Shown here piece after piece: positions 1 through 11,322 of a DNA stretch of 64,000 nucleotides. A program made the position numbers and the translations under genes. The notes under the pieces were generated by a model. It was not told the origin of the DNA and did no database searches. It saw only the letters and a program-made list of their open reading frames with translations. This DNA is from Adiantum capillus-veneris (taxonomy: Eukaryota; Streptophyta; Polypodiopsida; Polypodiales; Pteridaceae). The number at the start of each line of letters is the position of its first letter. Within the stretch, counting starts at the first letter, position 1. The stretch lies in contig CM043960.1 of the NCBI GenBank assembly GCA_014529385.2, forward strand, positions 25,712,396 to 25,776,395. The letters are read 5' to 3'.

Positions 1-125
1 CCACATGTCGACTTGGGGTCCTTACTTCAATCGCAAAGCCAATTTGTCAACTACTATACCACGATGACGTCGTATGTGTCTGCACACATGAGATCCATGC
101 AAACTGCTATTCACAATGACCTCAA

Positions 126-128
<3 letters not shown>

Positions 129-161
<33 letters not shown>
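129..161. repeat. (GA)n microsatellite
   Basis: Uninterrupted GA dinucleotide tract of about 33 bp. The flanks (1-128 and 162-1207) are AT-rich with no gene recognised; the open frames there have no family features. Confidence 0.95.
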
Positions 162-164
<3 letters not shown>

Positions 165-1206
165 TCCTTAAAGGTTAGATTGATCTATGGGAATAAATAC
201 AACATGTAGCATGCTTGAAGACTATGGATATAATGGTGGCAGCTCAAAAAATGAATCAATGAAGATTTTACGAGAGAAAGAAATGTAGGCCATGGTCGAG
301 GCTAAAATGTAAGAAACGAAATTTGACGTGATCAAAAGCTGAGCACTCAAGTAGGGTATGATACTTATACTCTCAAATTTTCAAGGAACATATTGTGTAT
401 ATAAGAAGACGCTCTCCTACCTTGCCTCAAGGTCAGGTCTCACATTTAACGGAGTAGGAGCTAAGCCAAATGGTTGGTATGGTATAGATTGTGTATAAGG
501 GAATAGGCTCAATCATGTGGATGGTTGAATACAATTTGCTCTCTCAAAGAGGAACATGCTTTTGTAATTTGGGGAGAGGGAGACAAAGATCAATGATATG
601 CATGATTTTAGGTAACGGCCTCAATTTTGCACCATGTCCTTCAATTTAGCATAATGGCCGAAATTCTTGCAAAAATAAACAACTAAGCAACCTTATTTTG
701 GTTTCATTTATATCACATTTTAAGATGCAAATGGCATGAAAGTGTACATGAACAAATAGTGTGCACCTTTTCATACTAAGTTGCTTATGCATTGTTGTGA
801 TTAGGTGATGATGTAAACCATTACCATGCTTGTGCGCAAAACATAGATAGAGATGCAAGTGAACATCTAGAGAGAAACATAGATGTGAGGGTCAATCACA
901 TTCTTAATATAATAAGCAAGTCAACTCATCTCTTTGAAACTTGAAGCTTTCCTGGTACGTTGGAAACTATGAACCCTAATCTTTTCACAACTCTACTCTT
1001 AGTCATGAAAAGTTATATAATTACACCGTGTAACAATTATGGGCTTTCATCTTTAAAAACCTACTAGCTTACCCAGTTTGTACTTCTTGCTATATAGGAG
1101 GTTATGATGTGCACTACTATCATGTTTTGCTCATAAGAAAGACGCAAAGATAGAAACAAGTAAAAGAGTGGAGCACACATGATACGAAAATAGTGTGGCC
1201 GGCGGG

Positions 1207-1207
<1 letters not shown>

Positions 1208-1274
<67 letters not shown>

Positions 1275-1275
1275 A
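1208..1275. repeat. (CT)n tract followed by (CG)n
   Basis: About 54 bp of CT repeats runs directly into about 13 bp of alternating CG. The minus-strand frame through it (1064-1444) reads as an Arg-Glu polymer and is an artefact of the repeat. Confidence 0.95.
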
Positions 1276-3520
1276 TTGAGTCCTGTCTTGTTGAATTTGC
1301 AGGGCACACAGGTCGGATCATTGTGCTGTTGCCACGTGTCAGGGGGGTTGAAATCCCTCCCCCTTTTATAATAGTATAAATATCTCTAAGAGGTGAAGCT
1401 CCCAAGAGCATCAAGGTGTTGTAAAATCCTCTTTGGCAATCCACATGAATAAGATAGTGCCATGTCTATGTGTTTTTACCACTAAATAAGTTGCAGAAGA
1501 AATATCTTTCCTCTGCACTGCTGTTTCGAGTTAATTTAGTTAGACTATACAGCTTTGCTCATATAGAATCATCTTTTTCCCCATATTTTTTAAGGAGAAT
1601 TTGATTAGAGAACCATAATTTTTGGGAACATGTAAGCTATTCATTATGATAACATTCTCAACAGGTACATTTATGCATGCTTAAAGATCGTGATATAAAC
1701 AGTTAGATTCCCTCTTTATATAGTGATTATATAAATAGTGATGCGGTCAGCGTCTTCCTTTTCTAAAGTTGGTGATCACCTAGTGTTGAAAGTACTTCAC
1801 TTCATTGTTTAGAATATGTTACGGAGTATGAGATTGCTTGCCTATGCTCTGGTGTTACAAAAAGAGACCCAACCCATGTCTCTCCAACTACTCTATGTAG
1901 ACTGTGTGAATGCATTCTCGTACATGTGTCTAGTTCATGTTTAAATAGGTTAGCATGAATGGATTGTTGCAATTCTTAAGACATTGCTCCACTTGCCCTC
2001 TAGTGGCCATAAGAGTTAGTGTAATGTTGTCATGCAATCATGGTGAAATTGTAATTGCAAGCATGTTTGTTGAGTAGTTCAATACCATGTGCTTCACCAT
2101 GCTAGGACTTGATAAAGAGATGTCTCTTGCACTATGTCTTTGTAAAAAGCTAGATATGCATGATTTACATAGCTTTAAATTTTGAGAAGGGAATGCCTTA
2201 ATGGGATGCTTTGCACCGTCTGAGATCATATAATATTGCAAGTGCTTTTCCCACACCATCTTGCTCTCGTTTGTCACATTAAAGCGTTAAAATATTCTTC
2301 TCAAAAGGCAAGTGTCGTTGTATCTATAAAAGATAAGGATGTTACTACTATAATAAGGTGCTAGGTCACGTTTGCATTCTAAACCAATAAAATGAAGGAA
2401 ATAAGGTGAAGGTTCACGTTGGCATTTTAAAACAAAAAGTTGAAAAAACCATAATATGGAGACCTTGAAGGAAAGGACAAAGTTACAAACTTTAAAAAAA
2501 AAAAAAAACCTTTTACAACAAAAAGCTGAAAAGAAAGTCATAAGGTCCTTACACGAAGAGCCTTTACAAATTAAATAGCACTCAAAATTTTGTTGGCTTT
2601 TTATATTGAGCATTTCTACTTACACATCAGCGAGATTTCACGAGATTTCTTTTCCTTTTCCTTTTCCTTTTATGAAAATTCGAGTAGATCCATGTTAAGC
2701 ATCTAATTGAGGTGGATTCACACAATCCTCATTTATCCTTTAGCTAAGTCAATCAAATCGAATGCTTGTGCTCTTATAGTTTGTGCTTTTGTATAGAATA
2801 AAATCAAAATGCTTGGCGTTGTTGCTCCTTCAATGTGTCACTTGTTCTTTCTCCCTCGCTTGCCACCTTGGCATGCACCACTTGCTCCCATGTTGGTTTC
2901 CCTTTTAACCCAAGCCAAAGCATCTTCGTTGATCTGCATTAAAAGGACCAACTCCAAAATCACTGGCACATATTGGCATGTTTTAACCTACCCCACCAAA
3001 AATTGATGAGATATCAAAACATGCTTTTGTCCTCATAGATAATAACTAGAATGCGACACATGTATGTAAAAAGAAGCAAGGCATAAATGTGTGGCACTCT
3101 CTTCCCTCACCTTTTTCTCAAGGTAGTAACATCTGCAAACATTCTCTCCACACACTTAAATCTGTGCATTCCCCTCATTAAGTATATACGAGCAACTCCA
3201 ACATGTGCTTGTTAGACAAATGGAGATCAGTGAGGGAAAGTTTAAGTTTCTTTGGCTCTTGTGATTGGATCATTAATAGTGTTGCTCTTAGGCACTTCTC
3301 ATGATCTGATGTACGATCTAAGGCCTTACACTTGTTGCCACCCATATTCTCTCATCTTGCATAGTCACTTCCAGCGTTATGAGGTTGTGTTGCCTTAGTC
3401 AAATGATTTCAAATCCCCTTTGGTGAAACTGGTATTAGAACAATGTCATTAATATGTTTTTGGCCTGCTAAAGGCCTTAGTATCCATTTGGGTGAAGGTC
3501 GTTCAAATTTGTTTGCTTGA
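1276..3520. other. non-coding spacer, nothing recognised
   Basis: AT-rich sequence with short open frames on both strands that show no known motif. There is an A15 run near 2494-2508 and a short TTTTCC-type repeat near 2649-2671. No RNA gene or element terminus was seen. Confidence 0.5.
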
Positions 3521-3659
3521 CATGTGTCCCTTGAAAAATTGAGCCAAAGAAAGCATTTCCTTTCAAATGCTATTTCCCAATGAAAGCAGCATGTGTCCCT
3601 TTAAGAATTGAAAAGAAAGAAGGCATTTCCTTTGAGTTTCAAATGCTATTTCCCAATGT
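3521..3659. repeat. tandem duplication, about 69-bp unit x2
   Basis: Two adjacent copies (3521-3589, 3590-3659) both start CATGTGTCCCTT and end in CTATTTCCCAATG. They differ by a few substitutions and small indels. Confidence 0.85.
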
Positions 3660-3699
3660 TGCTTTCTTTTTCTTTTTTGCACGCTTAAAAAGACTTTAA

Positions 3700-3740
3700 A
3701 GAACAAAGGATTAAAGAGTACTCATAGGAGTTTGATCCAT
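3700..3740. repeat. 41-bp dispersed duplicate, copy 1
   Basis: The block beginning AGAACAAAGGATTAAAGAGT recurs almost unchanged at 4156-4196 in the same orientation, so two segments of this spacer share an origin. Confidence 0.8.
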
Positions 3741-4155
3741 AGGATGCGGGGCAGTGATGAGGTGACTCGTGAAGAGAGACAGACGTGGGCTAAATAATGA
3801 ATTTAGAGGGCGTCAATTCTTGTACAAGCAAGTGGGTGTGGTGAGATGGTTACATGATTGCATTGCATTTTCTCATTGGCTAACGCATGGGATGGATCTC
3901 ATGTGGCGCTCTTGTCCGTGATATCACCCTTATCAATCTTGTTGTTGGAAGCCCTTTTTTAAACAAAGGAAAACTTTTTCCATTGTCGCATGCACTGCCA
4001 AAGACGCGATAGCTCCTCAATTTTTTGCTACAACTCGACCTTAACGCCATCTACGTTATGCACTAGAGAGAAGTCAAAACTCTACAACTATCAAAAAATG
4101 CACCCAACATTGGCTTAAAGGTTCTTGAACGGGGGGTTTTACCGTAGTGTTTTTT

Positions 4156-4196
4156 AGAACAAAGGATTGAAGAGTACTCATAAGAGTTTGATCCAT
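4156..4196. repeat. 41-bp dispersed duplicate, copy 2
   Basis: Second copy of the block at 3700-3740. The sequence after it (4200-4440) is very AT-rich and non-coding. Confidence 0.8.
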
Positions 4197-4431
4197 CATG
4201 TGAAGTATTGTTTCAAGAAAAAAAATATATATACTTTCACTTGTAAAGAGTCATTTTATTTAAAGACTCCACAAAGATTCATTTTATTAAATTATTCAAT
4301 TGATTTATTATTCTCTAGCTTATTAAATCTATCTTTTTTAATGAAAGCATTAGTACATTCTTTTTTTTTAAGTTTTTAGTGCGTTTTTTATTTTATTGGT
4401 TCTTTTTTATTTCTTTTTTATTTTATTTTGT

Positions 4432-4519
4432 TTTCAAGTAATAATGTGTAAGGTACACCTTTTACCTTAGTATTTAAGTGGAGCCTTTTCTAATATATAA
4501 ACCGTTCGAGATTATGATT
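4432..4519. repeat. about 85-bp dispersed repeat, copy 1
   Basis: Shares the order of short blocks (TAATGTG, CACCTT, GGAG-CTTTT, TAATATATAAACC) with 4975-5060. Similarity is roughly 80 percent by eye. Confidence 0.7.
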
Positions 4520-4850
4520 ATTGGGTTCACAAGAGCCGATGAAAGACATTCAAAAAGGAATGGTTGTCCATTGGCACAAAAAGAAATTACATTTCTTTGA
4601 ACCCACAAAAAAATTAGCAACCCTTCCCCCCTCGGAAGAGCAGTTCTACCGTCCACTTTTCAGCACGAAATGTATATCAATGTGATTGAATTGAATCTAG
4701 CAGCTACATACTGAACAACACTACCACTACACTACACCTCATTGGACGTCGAAATCGTACAGAATAAGTTTTATAGAACTACTTCCATCCGTTGTGAAAG
4801 AAGAGAGAGGTGGAAGAAAGAGTCCTAGATTTTTGCCGTCGACTCTTGTG

Positions 4851-4940
4851 AATCCAACTTATGTATGTATAATGAATAATATAATTTTTATTTTTATTTT
4901 TATATAATCTAACTTGTGTATGTATAATGAATAATATAAT
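4851..4940. repeat. tandem duplication, 55-bp period
   Basis: A 35-bp core containing ATGTATAATGAATAATATAA occurs at 4851-4885 and 4906-4940, separated by T-rich sequence. Confidence 0.8.
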
Positions 4941-4974
4941 GTATATTTTTATTTTTATTTTTTATTTTATTATA

Positions 4975-5060
4975 TTTCAAATGATAATGTGCAAAGTGCA
5001 TCTTTCACCTTATTATTAAAATGGAGTCTTTTTTAATATATAAACCATTTGGGATTATAT
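4975..5060. repeat. about 85-bp dispersed repeat, copy 2
   Basis: Diverged direct copy of 4432-4519. No gene is recognisable from here to 5560; a short G run lies at 5514-5521. Confidence 0.7.
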
Positions 5061-5562
5061 ATTTTAATGGATAATATAATTTTATTTTAAAACAAAATAA
5101 AAATTTCATGTGACTGCAAGCACTCATTTAAACTTACTTTCCAAAAAAATCTCATTCCCGCTTTAATTTAGTAAGTCTTCGTGCCTCTTCACCTTGTTTA
5201 ATCCTATACATGCTATAAAGTGGGTTGTTCAAGGAACCTGGTCATAAGAGAGACGGAGAAAGTACGTGTTTCATCTTTTTGTGTCCATGCATGTTACGTT
5301 GCTATATCATAGCAGAAACATACTTTTGTTGCCCCCATGGCTCACCCCAGCAAGACCAGCAAAACAAACATGTCACAAATATTCACTTCGGCAGGTTCAT
5401 AGCCTCTCTAACCAATGAGAAGGAGAGTAGAGTGTAGTTCATCCAATAGGCAAGGTTAGCCCAATGCACACGTTGCACATTTAAGTGTATTGACGGGCGC
5501 ATATACAATGTACGGGGGGGGGAAAAACCTCCTATTGAGGGGAAAAAAATGCCCCATCGGTC

Positions 5563-6960
5563 CTAAGTGTGTTCGCAATCATCACTAACAAATCCCCCCT
5601 GGGAGTGATGCGGTGAATGTGGTATAATGCATCTCAATGTGCTTTGTGCGAGCATGAAAAATTGGGTTCCTTGCAATTGCCAATGCGCTCTAACTGTCAG
5701 TGTAGATAATGTTGCCAGTGTCCTGTCCAACATCCAAATCAGCCATAAGGGTCTAAGCCATACACACTCAACCGTAGCTGTGAAGATTGCCATGTACTCA
5801 ACCTCACAACTAGAAGTGGCCATAGTAGGTTGCATCTTACTCAACCATGATATGCATGAGTTGCCAAGCATGAAACAAAAACCACTGTGGACACTCGTCT
5901 GTCAAAACAACCAGCCCAATATGAGTCGAAAAAGCATGTAAGTATAGCGGGAATGATCCCCCCTTGAAATAAAACAAGCCAAGGTGTAAATTGTTACTCA
6001 AGTAGCAAAAAATCTTCTTGACATCCTGCCAATGCTTATACCTTGGGCTATGCATGAATCTACTGACCTATGAGACTACAAGCTAAATATCCAGCCTTGT
6101 GTTGCATACATAAATGAGGCAGCCAACAATAGTTTGGTAAAGAGTGACATCAGCAAGATCACTAGCATCATGAAGACTCAATTTCAAACCTGTTTCCATG
6201 GGAGTGGCAATAGGTTTGCAATCCTCAAGTCCAAACTTACATAACAATGTCTAAATGTAACTTTTCTGACACAAGGCAATACCACCATCACAATGCTTAA
6301 ATTGTATACCCAAGTAATGATGCAATAGTCCCAAATCTTTCATCTTGAAACTAGCATTCAAATTAGTCTTAAATTCTGTAATATGTCTCTCATTTGATCT
6401 AGTGATCAACAAATCATCTACATAGAGAACGCACAGTATTCAACAAATCTGTACATCACCCTCACGCTTTACATACAATGTGCTTTCTGTTGGACTGTAA
6501 CAAAAGCCTCGTTTGACCAAATGAGATTCAACCTTCTCATACCAAGCACAAGGAGATTGCTTCAACCCATACAAAGATTTCTTACATTTGCACACTTTAT
6601 CTTCCTGACCTTTAATGACAAAATCGTGAGGCTGCATTACATAAACTTCCTCAAATATTTCGCCATTCAAGAAAGCAGTAACAATGTATGACTAGTGTAC
6701 ATCCCAACCAAAATCAGCTGCCAATGCACATAAAAAACGCACAGTATTCATACGACAAGTGAGAGCAGAAGTCTCTTCATAATCTATGCCTTTTTGTTGT
6801 GCATAACCCTTTGCAACAAGTCCAGTCTTATAACGATGAATTTCACCACTGGCTTGCGTTTCAACTTGTAAACCCACTTTGTACCAATGTGCTTTTTGCT
6901 AAGAGGCAATCACATAAATTCCATGTGTCATTTTCTATAAGTGCATCATATTTAGTGAAG
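5563..6960 (-). pseudogene. Ty1/copia polyprotein remnant: reverse transcriptase and RNase H
   Basis: Reading leftward, successive minus-strand frames give the usual copia order. First comes the start of reverse transcriptase (ALIENDTWNL near 6950), then LVAKGYAQQKGIDYEET at 6692-6877. The SLYGLKQSPCAWYEK block follows at 6440-6670, the bridge HWQDVKKIFCYL at 5837-6055, and the RNase H motif SWLSKMQPTMATSSCEVEYM at 5563-5871. The frame breaks several times, so no complete protein can be made. Gag, protease and integrase are missing, and unrelated plus-strand copia gag sequence begins at about 6963, so the fragment is truncated there. Family assignment is firm because the motifs and their order are diagnostic. 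Confidence 0.9.
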
Positions 6961-6971
6961 CATTTGCTACT

Positions 6972-7205
6972 TTGGGTTCTAGAAAGAAGACGAAGTATCG
7001 TTGTTACAAATGTGGAAAGCATGGTCATTTGGCCAAGGATTGCAAATCCAAATGCAAAGACATAGATTCTACAAAGGACAAAGGTAAAAGCAAGCAACAT
7101 GAGGAAAGCAGTGATAATGACTCAAGGAAGGACAACAAAGAGGTTGCCGGTGTGGCGGTGACTACACTGGCACGGACTCCCACCTTCTTTTCACACGGAG
7201 ATTGA
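6972..7205 (+). pseudogene. retrotransposon gag fragment with CCHC zinc knuckle (copia-type)
   Basis: A 77-codon open frame carries CYKCGKHGHLAKDC, a perfect C-x2-C-x4-H-x4-C zinc knuckle that binds RNA in retroelement nucleocapsid. A Lys/Asp/Ser-rich tail follows, as in copia gag before the protease. It abuts the end of a minus-strand copia reverse transcriptase at about 6963, so two elements are joined back to back. No protease or integrase follows. Confidence 0.8.
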
Positions 7206-7576
7206 TGTCACCACTAGCTTCAGCCAGAGAGAGGCTTGTGAGTGGCAGAGAGTGGCAAGAAGTGCTCCCTATAATTAATTTGGACCCTTGGGTTGGAGTT
7301 CAAGTTATTGGTGTTTGGACCCGTAGGTTGGAGTTCAATGCACATGCATCTAGAAGGGAACCAATTAGACATCTAAAACACTATGGATGGGCGTGCCAAT
7401 TCATTGTTGTTGGTTGGATCATGGACAAGATGTGTTCCATAGTTCATTATCTTGGAGTTTTATATTTTGTACGTGATGTGTTCACAGTTCACGAACAGGG
7501 ATTATTGGATGTAGTGTGGTCTACAGTTCAGAGTTTCTACAAAGGCAACCCATGCTCAAGATGGCATTATTTTTAG
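7202..7576 (+). other. open frame of unknown function (124 codons)
   Basis: An open frame between the gag fragment and an LTR-like segment. I recognise no motif. It overlaps the gag frame by 4 bp in another phase and may simply be decayed copia sequence or LTR. The following 7577-7690 is also unassigned. Confidence 0.2.
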
Positions 7577-7691
7577 GTACAAAGTTGAGGATAGCAAACC
7601 CGAGGTGTATCCAGTAGTCCAAGGCCTTCTACTGGTAGCTTCTTCATTGACTTGGTATCACTATTGATGTCCACTATGAGCTGCAGAGAGG

Positions 7692-7880
7692 GTGTTAGAG
7701 TTTTGGCATCTCAAGTGAACTGCCCAATGTGATCCCATTATTTAGTTTGGCTTTTAGGTATTTATTTAACTTATTTGTGTCAAAGTCTGGGTAGGGCATT
7801 TACTGAGGTTGCTATATAAGCAACCCCTTGCCTCCATTGTATACACATTTAGTTGTTCATTGCCAAGGTTGATTGGTTCA
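7692..7880 (+). mobile_element. possible LTR segment (copia-type)
   Basis: Begins TGTTAGAGTTTTGG and contains a clear TATA box (CTATATAAG, about 7812-7820), followed about 20 bp later by a CT-rich start-like region. This is the layout of a short copia LTR promoter. No matching second LTR or PBS was found. Confidence 0.35.
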
Positions 7881-7883
7881 AGA

Positions 7884-7885
<2 letters not shown>

Positions 7886-7952
<67 letters not shown>
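7886..7952. repeat. (CT)n microsatellite, 67 bp
   Basis: Uninterrupted CT tract between the LTR-like segment and the copia RNase H tail. Frames through it give Ser-Leu or Arg-Glu polymers and are not genes. Confidence 0.95.
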
Positions 7953-7954
<2 letters not shown>

Positions 7955-7989
7955 GCTCACTCCCCTTGGTCTCTACGCTTCCTCATTGT

Positions 7990-8203
7990 CAACTTTGAAA
8001 ACAAACTCAATAGCATACAATTGGCACAAAACCCAATGTTTCATGCCAGAATAAAGAACATTGAGGTGTATTACCATTTCATCAGAGAGAGGGTCTTAGT
8101 AGGTGACATTGACCTTGAGTACATGGCGACGCATGAGCAGGTTGCAGATATCTTCATGAAGGCCCTTGGTGATTTTGAGCGATGCTTGGCATTTGAGAGA
8201 TAG
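7990..8203 (+). pseudogene. copia RNase H C-terminus
   Basis: The frame ending at 8203 reads QLAQNPMFHARIKNIEV, then YYHFIRERV and EQVADIFMKALG. This is the invariant C-terminal block of Ty1/copia polyproteins (NPVFHARTKHIEV-type and EQVADIFTK-type). The stop codon is followed by the polypurine tract and LTR start, as expected at the 3' end of a copia element. Everything upstream of RNase H is missing. Confidence 0.85.
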
Positions 8204-8211
8204 TGTTGAGC

Positions 8212-8244
8212 TTGAGGGGGAGTGTTGAGATATCAATCTCAACA
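8212..8244 (+). mobile_element. copia polypurine tract and 3' LTR start
   Basis: GAGGGGGAG directly precedes TGTTGAGAT. The first 22 bp of the LTR form a hairpin: TGTTGAGAT, a 4-nt loop, then ATCTCAACA. GAGGGGGAGTGTTGAG is the usual copia PPT/LTR junction. The LTR probably continues to the right, but its end could not be placed within 8245-8586, where nothing else was recognised. Confidence 0.75.
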
Positions 8245-8586
8245 TGTACGACTCTTGGATGACTATCACTGACATTCATCAATCATTGGTGCGCCTTGGA
8301 GTCATTGCATGGCTTATGTGAGCACGATCCATCCGTTATTCCAGAGGTTTGGCAAACTGTATGCGATTGCGCTACTTCATAGACACAACCACCTACCTTG
8401 GGCACATAGTGCTAGTCCGTAGATAGAAGCCGCAGGTGTGATAAGTAGGGATGCAAGAGTTAGTATAGAGAGTAACTAGTATAGTTTTGGACTGGAGAGC
8501 TCTAGCTTAGACCCTTCATCACCTTAAGAGCTACATCTTCAAAGGGGGGTGATAAACTTCATCAAGGGAGAAGTACGCTAGCTAGT

Positions 8587-9963
8587 TTATTGATGATGGG
8601 TACTTACTCTACAAGGGTAGAGTTTGCATACCAGCTATTGGTGACATTCGGACCCACATTCTTAAAGAAAGTCTCGATAGTCCAAGTGCCAATCATCCTA
8701 GGATTCAAAAGACCTATGCGCTAATTAAAAGACAATTCTATTGGCCTAGTTTGTTTAAGGACATCCAAACTTATGTGCTGAAATGAAATAAGTGTCAAGT
8801 CAATAAGCATGATTGTCTCAAGGTTGGGAGACTACTCCATCCTTTGGAGATCCCTCAAGAGAAATAGGAAAGTATTTCCATGGACTTCATTACCACTTTA
8901 CCCAAGACTAGTCAAGGGAATCACTCACTGTGGGTAATAGTGGACATGTTAACCAAAATGGAAAAGTTTATTGCCACGAAGAAAACATTTAAAATGCCAA
9001 AGTTGAAAAATTTCTTTATTGAACATCTCTATAAGCTATATGGCATGCCCGCATATATAGTGCAAGATAGAGATAAAAAGTTCAATATTCATTTTTGGAG
9101 GGAAGTCTTCAAAAAAAGGTGGATACTATCGGAGTGTGAGTACAATAGATCAATAGTAATTTTTGGAGAGAAGTCTTCAAAAAGTTGGATACTACTCTAA
9201 GTGTGAGTACAACAATTCATCAACAGTTTGATGATCAAACCAAAAGCGTTAACCAACTCCTTGTGGACATGTTGAATTCTTATGTAAGTAAGAAGCAATC
9301 TAACTAGAAAGATTACTTACCCATTTTTGAATTTGCTTATAATAGTTCCAAACATTCAAAAAGTGGATTCACACCATTCATATCGATGTATGGTTTCTAG
9401 ATGGGATCTGCTATGGCTGTAGGCCTAGAGATGGAGAACAAAATCTGTCAAGGATTTCCTTGAAAATATAAATGATATGCTAAAAGCAGGAAAGGAAAGT
9501 ATTCGTAGTGCACAAGATCGTGCTAAGATGTATGTTGATAAAGGGGACAAAGGAAAGTTACCTTTGTAGAAGGCGACCTTGTATTCCTAAAGGTCCCTAT
9601 TAAGTCAAAAACCATGAAAACAAGAAAATGTGATAAACTTTTTCCAAGATATTGTAGTCCCTTCAAAGTTCTTAAAAAGATTGGGGATGTAGCACATAAA
9701 CTTGAGTTACGGAGAGTTCTCAAGTTTGCCATGTCTTCCATGTTAGTAAACTGAAGAAATCAGTTCATGGTTTGGACGTAGTTTCTCCAAAGATTTTGTT
9801 TACCTTGATAAAGCCACCAAAGGTACCACATGAACCGAAAAGGATTCTAAGGTATCAAGATACATGGACATGCTCAGACAAGGAAGTGACAACTTGGGAA
9901 TGCCATACTGTAATTGCCAAGAGATTTTCACATGTTGTTTTTTAGGATGAAAACTCTTTATAA
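8587..9963 (+). pseudogene. Ty3/gypsy chromovirus remnant G0: integrase to chromodomain
   Basis: The reading starts with DDGYLLYKGRVCIP and the zinc-binding H2C2 region (HPRIQKTYALIKRQFYWP). The integrase core follows at 8880-9200, with MDFITTLPKT and GMPAYIVQDRD carrying the first two catalytic aspartates. Further on are the FAYNSSKHSKSGFTPF block and a chromodomain-like end (DKEVTTWECHTVIAKRFSH). In-frame stops occur near 8785, 8865 and 9305, with frameshifts elsewhere. A short duplicated block lies at about 9085-9180. Gag, protease, reverse transcriptase and RNase H are missing. This is a different lineage from the G1-G4 elements to its right. Confidence 0.85.
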
Positions 9964-10003
9964 GGGGGGGGGGGGGGGGGGGGGGGTAATGTCACCTAGT
10001 CTG
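9964..10003 (+). mobile_element. G0 polypurine tract (23 G) and first 14 bp of its 3' LTR
   Basis: A run of 23 Gs follows the G0 coding remnant, then TAA and the LTR start TGTCACCTAGTCTG (9990-10003). The LTR is cut after 14 bp by insertion of G1 at 10004. The last five bases, GTCTG, would be the left target duplication. Confidence 0.7.
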
Positions 10004-11090
10004 TGTAATGAAAATGGCCTATAAACTTTGAGAATAGAGGAATTAGGAGAATTAAAGAGAGAGCATTTTTGTCAGACTACTTTGAGAACATAGAGGGTAA
10101 ACTTAATTGATGGTAGCAACATAATCATAGTATTTGATTAACTTGGCATGAAAAATACTTTTGCAAGAGAGAGAGTTTAGAGAACTTGACAATGAGGACC
10201 TGATTTATGTGGAGCTAGTCCCCCCTCCAATAGGAATTTGTATTATAGATTCTCCATCAAGAGACACTCAGTATAATACAATCTTTGTGTTCCTTGTGAC
10301 CTAGGTGATGCAATGAAGATGGAAAGCTTCATGCATCACGAGCATAACATAGACTTTGTAAAAAGCATTAACTATCCCACGCCTCAGTCCCAAGGCCTCA
10401 AACACCTTTAAAGGTGGAGAGAGCTAGCGGGGAATGAGGGTAGGGAATAGGAAGAAGAAACATTCATAGGAGAAAGAAATAGTTCCTCACTTATTATCAC
10501 TCTTGAGGCTTGGGCTTACCTTGTGTGTGTGTGTGTGTGTGTGGGTGTTCTCTCTCATCCCCTTAGCTTTAGGGCTCGCCCCCTCCTTTGTAGGGATTTG
10601 TTGACTTTTGGAACACAAGCACCTTAGTCAGCAAGCACAACAAAGCACCTCAAGCTTGGGAGTGTTCCCACAAGCACCTCAAGCTCCCTAGTCGAAAAGC
10701 ATGACAAGCACCTCAAGCATCTTAGTCAGCAAGCACAACAAGCACCTAAAGCTTGGGCCGGGTTCCCACCTCAAGCACAACCCTAGATTACCTAAGGTCA
10801 AAGGAATTTTAATACTAACCTTTGGAGGTCTTTAATGAAGCTACCTCTAAGGTCTTCAAGCTCTTCTACCTCATAGTCGAGGATGACTATGATTTCAAGA
10901 GAGAGGTAATGTCATAAAATCTAATATCTAACCAACTCAAATATTTTCTCATATTAAACGGACCATTTAATGTGGTCAATAAATAGGAACAAGGTTTAGA
11001 ATATAGATATGTGCTTACAGATCTATCTCAACACGGGGCCAATGGTAAAGGGGTCCAAATGAGCGATGGTATGTCAAAGAGTAAGGGCTA
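10004..11090 (-). mobile_element. G1 left (3') LTR, with internal rearrangement
   Basis: Starts TGTAATG, the reverse complement of an LTR ending CATTACA, and aligns well with 16724 onward. It contains a (TG)n run at 10522-10542 and a block of CAAGCACCTCAAGC-type short repeats at about 10608-10790. From about 10860 to 11090 the sequence is in the opposite (plus) orientation. It reads polypurine tract, then LTR start (TGTCATAAAATC at 10910), as at 49290-49420. A local inversion is the simplest reading. Confidence 0.75.
10608..10790. repeat. CAAGCACCTCAAGC-type short tandem repeats in the LTR
   Basis: Repeated words CAAGCACCT(C/T)A and TTAGTCAGCAAGCACAACAA occur about six times. The right LTR holds only a shorter version at 17880-17925, so the array expanded or contracted after integration. 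Confidence 0.8.
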
Positions 11091-11322
11091 GCCAAGCCTT
11101 AGTTATTAGTCAATCTTGCTTAGTGGGTAGAGGATCCATTTTTACCCTATGACATCATTCCAAGATGGATGACTAATCCATTTGCTGCTTGGGAGACGTA
11201 GCTACCGCAAGCATGTCTGCTCTTTAGTCCATTTCATTCTCCCAAGTTTTGCGCACAATAAAAAGAGAACTAGTCTTATAAGACAAAAAATTTGGTCATT
11301 TAAAAGAAATTTGTATATTTTC

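Noticed and set aside
1064-1444. Arg-Glu-rich frame through the CT tract
   Set aside because: Translation of a dinucleotide repeat on the opposite strand; no sequence outside the repeat resembles a protein. The same applies to frames over 7766-8054, 19341-19990 (Arg-Glu/Ser-Leu parts), 29200-29415, 37239-37538 and 38220-38786.
5627-5941. Plus-strand frame opposite copia RNase H
   Set aside because: Shadow of the minus-strand copia remnant, which carries the diagnostic motifs.
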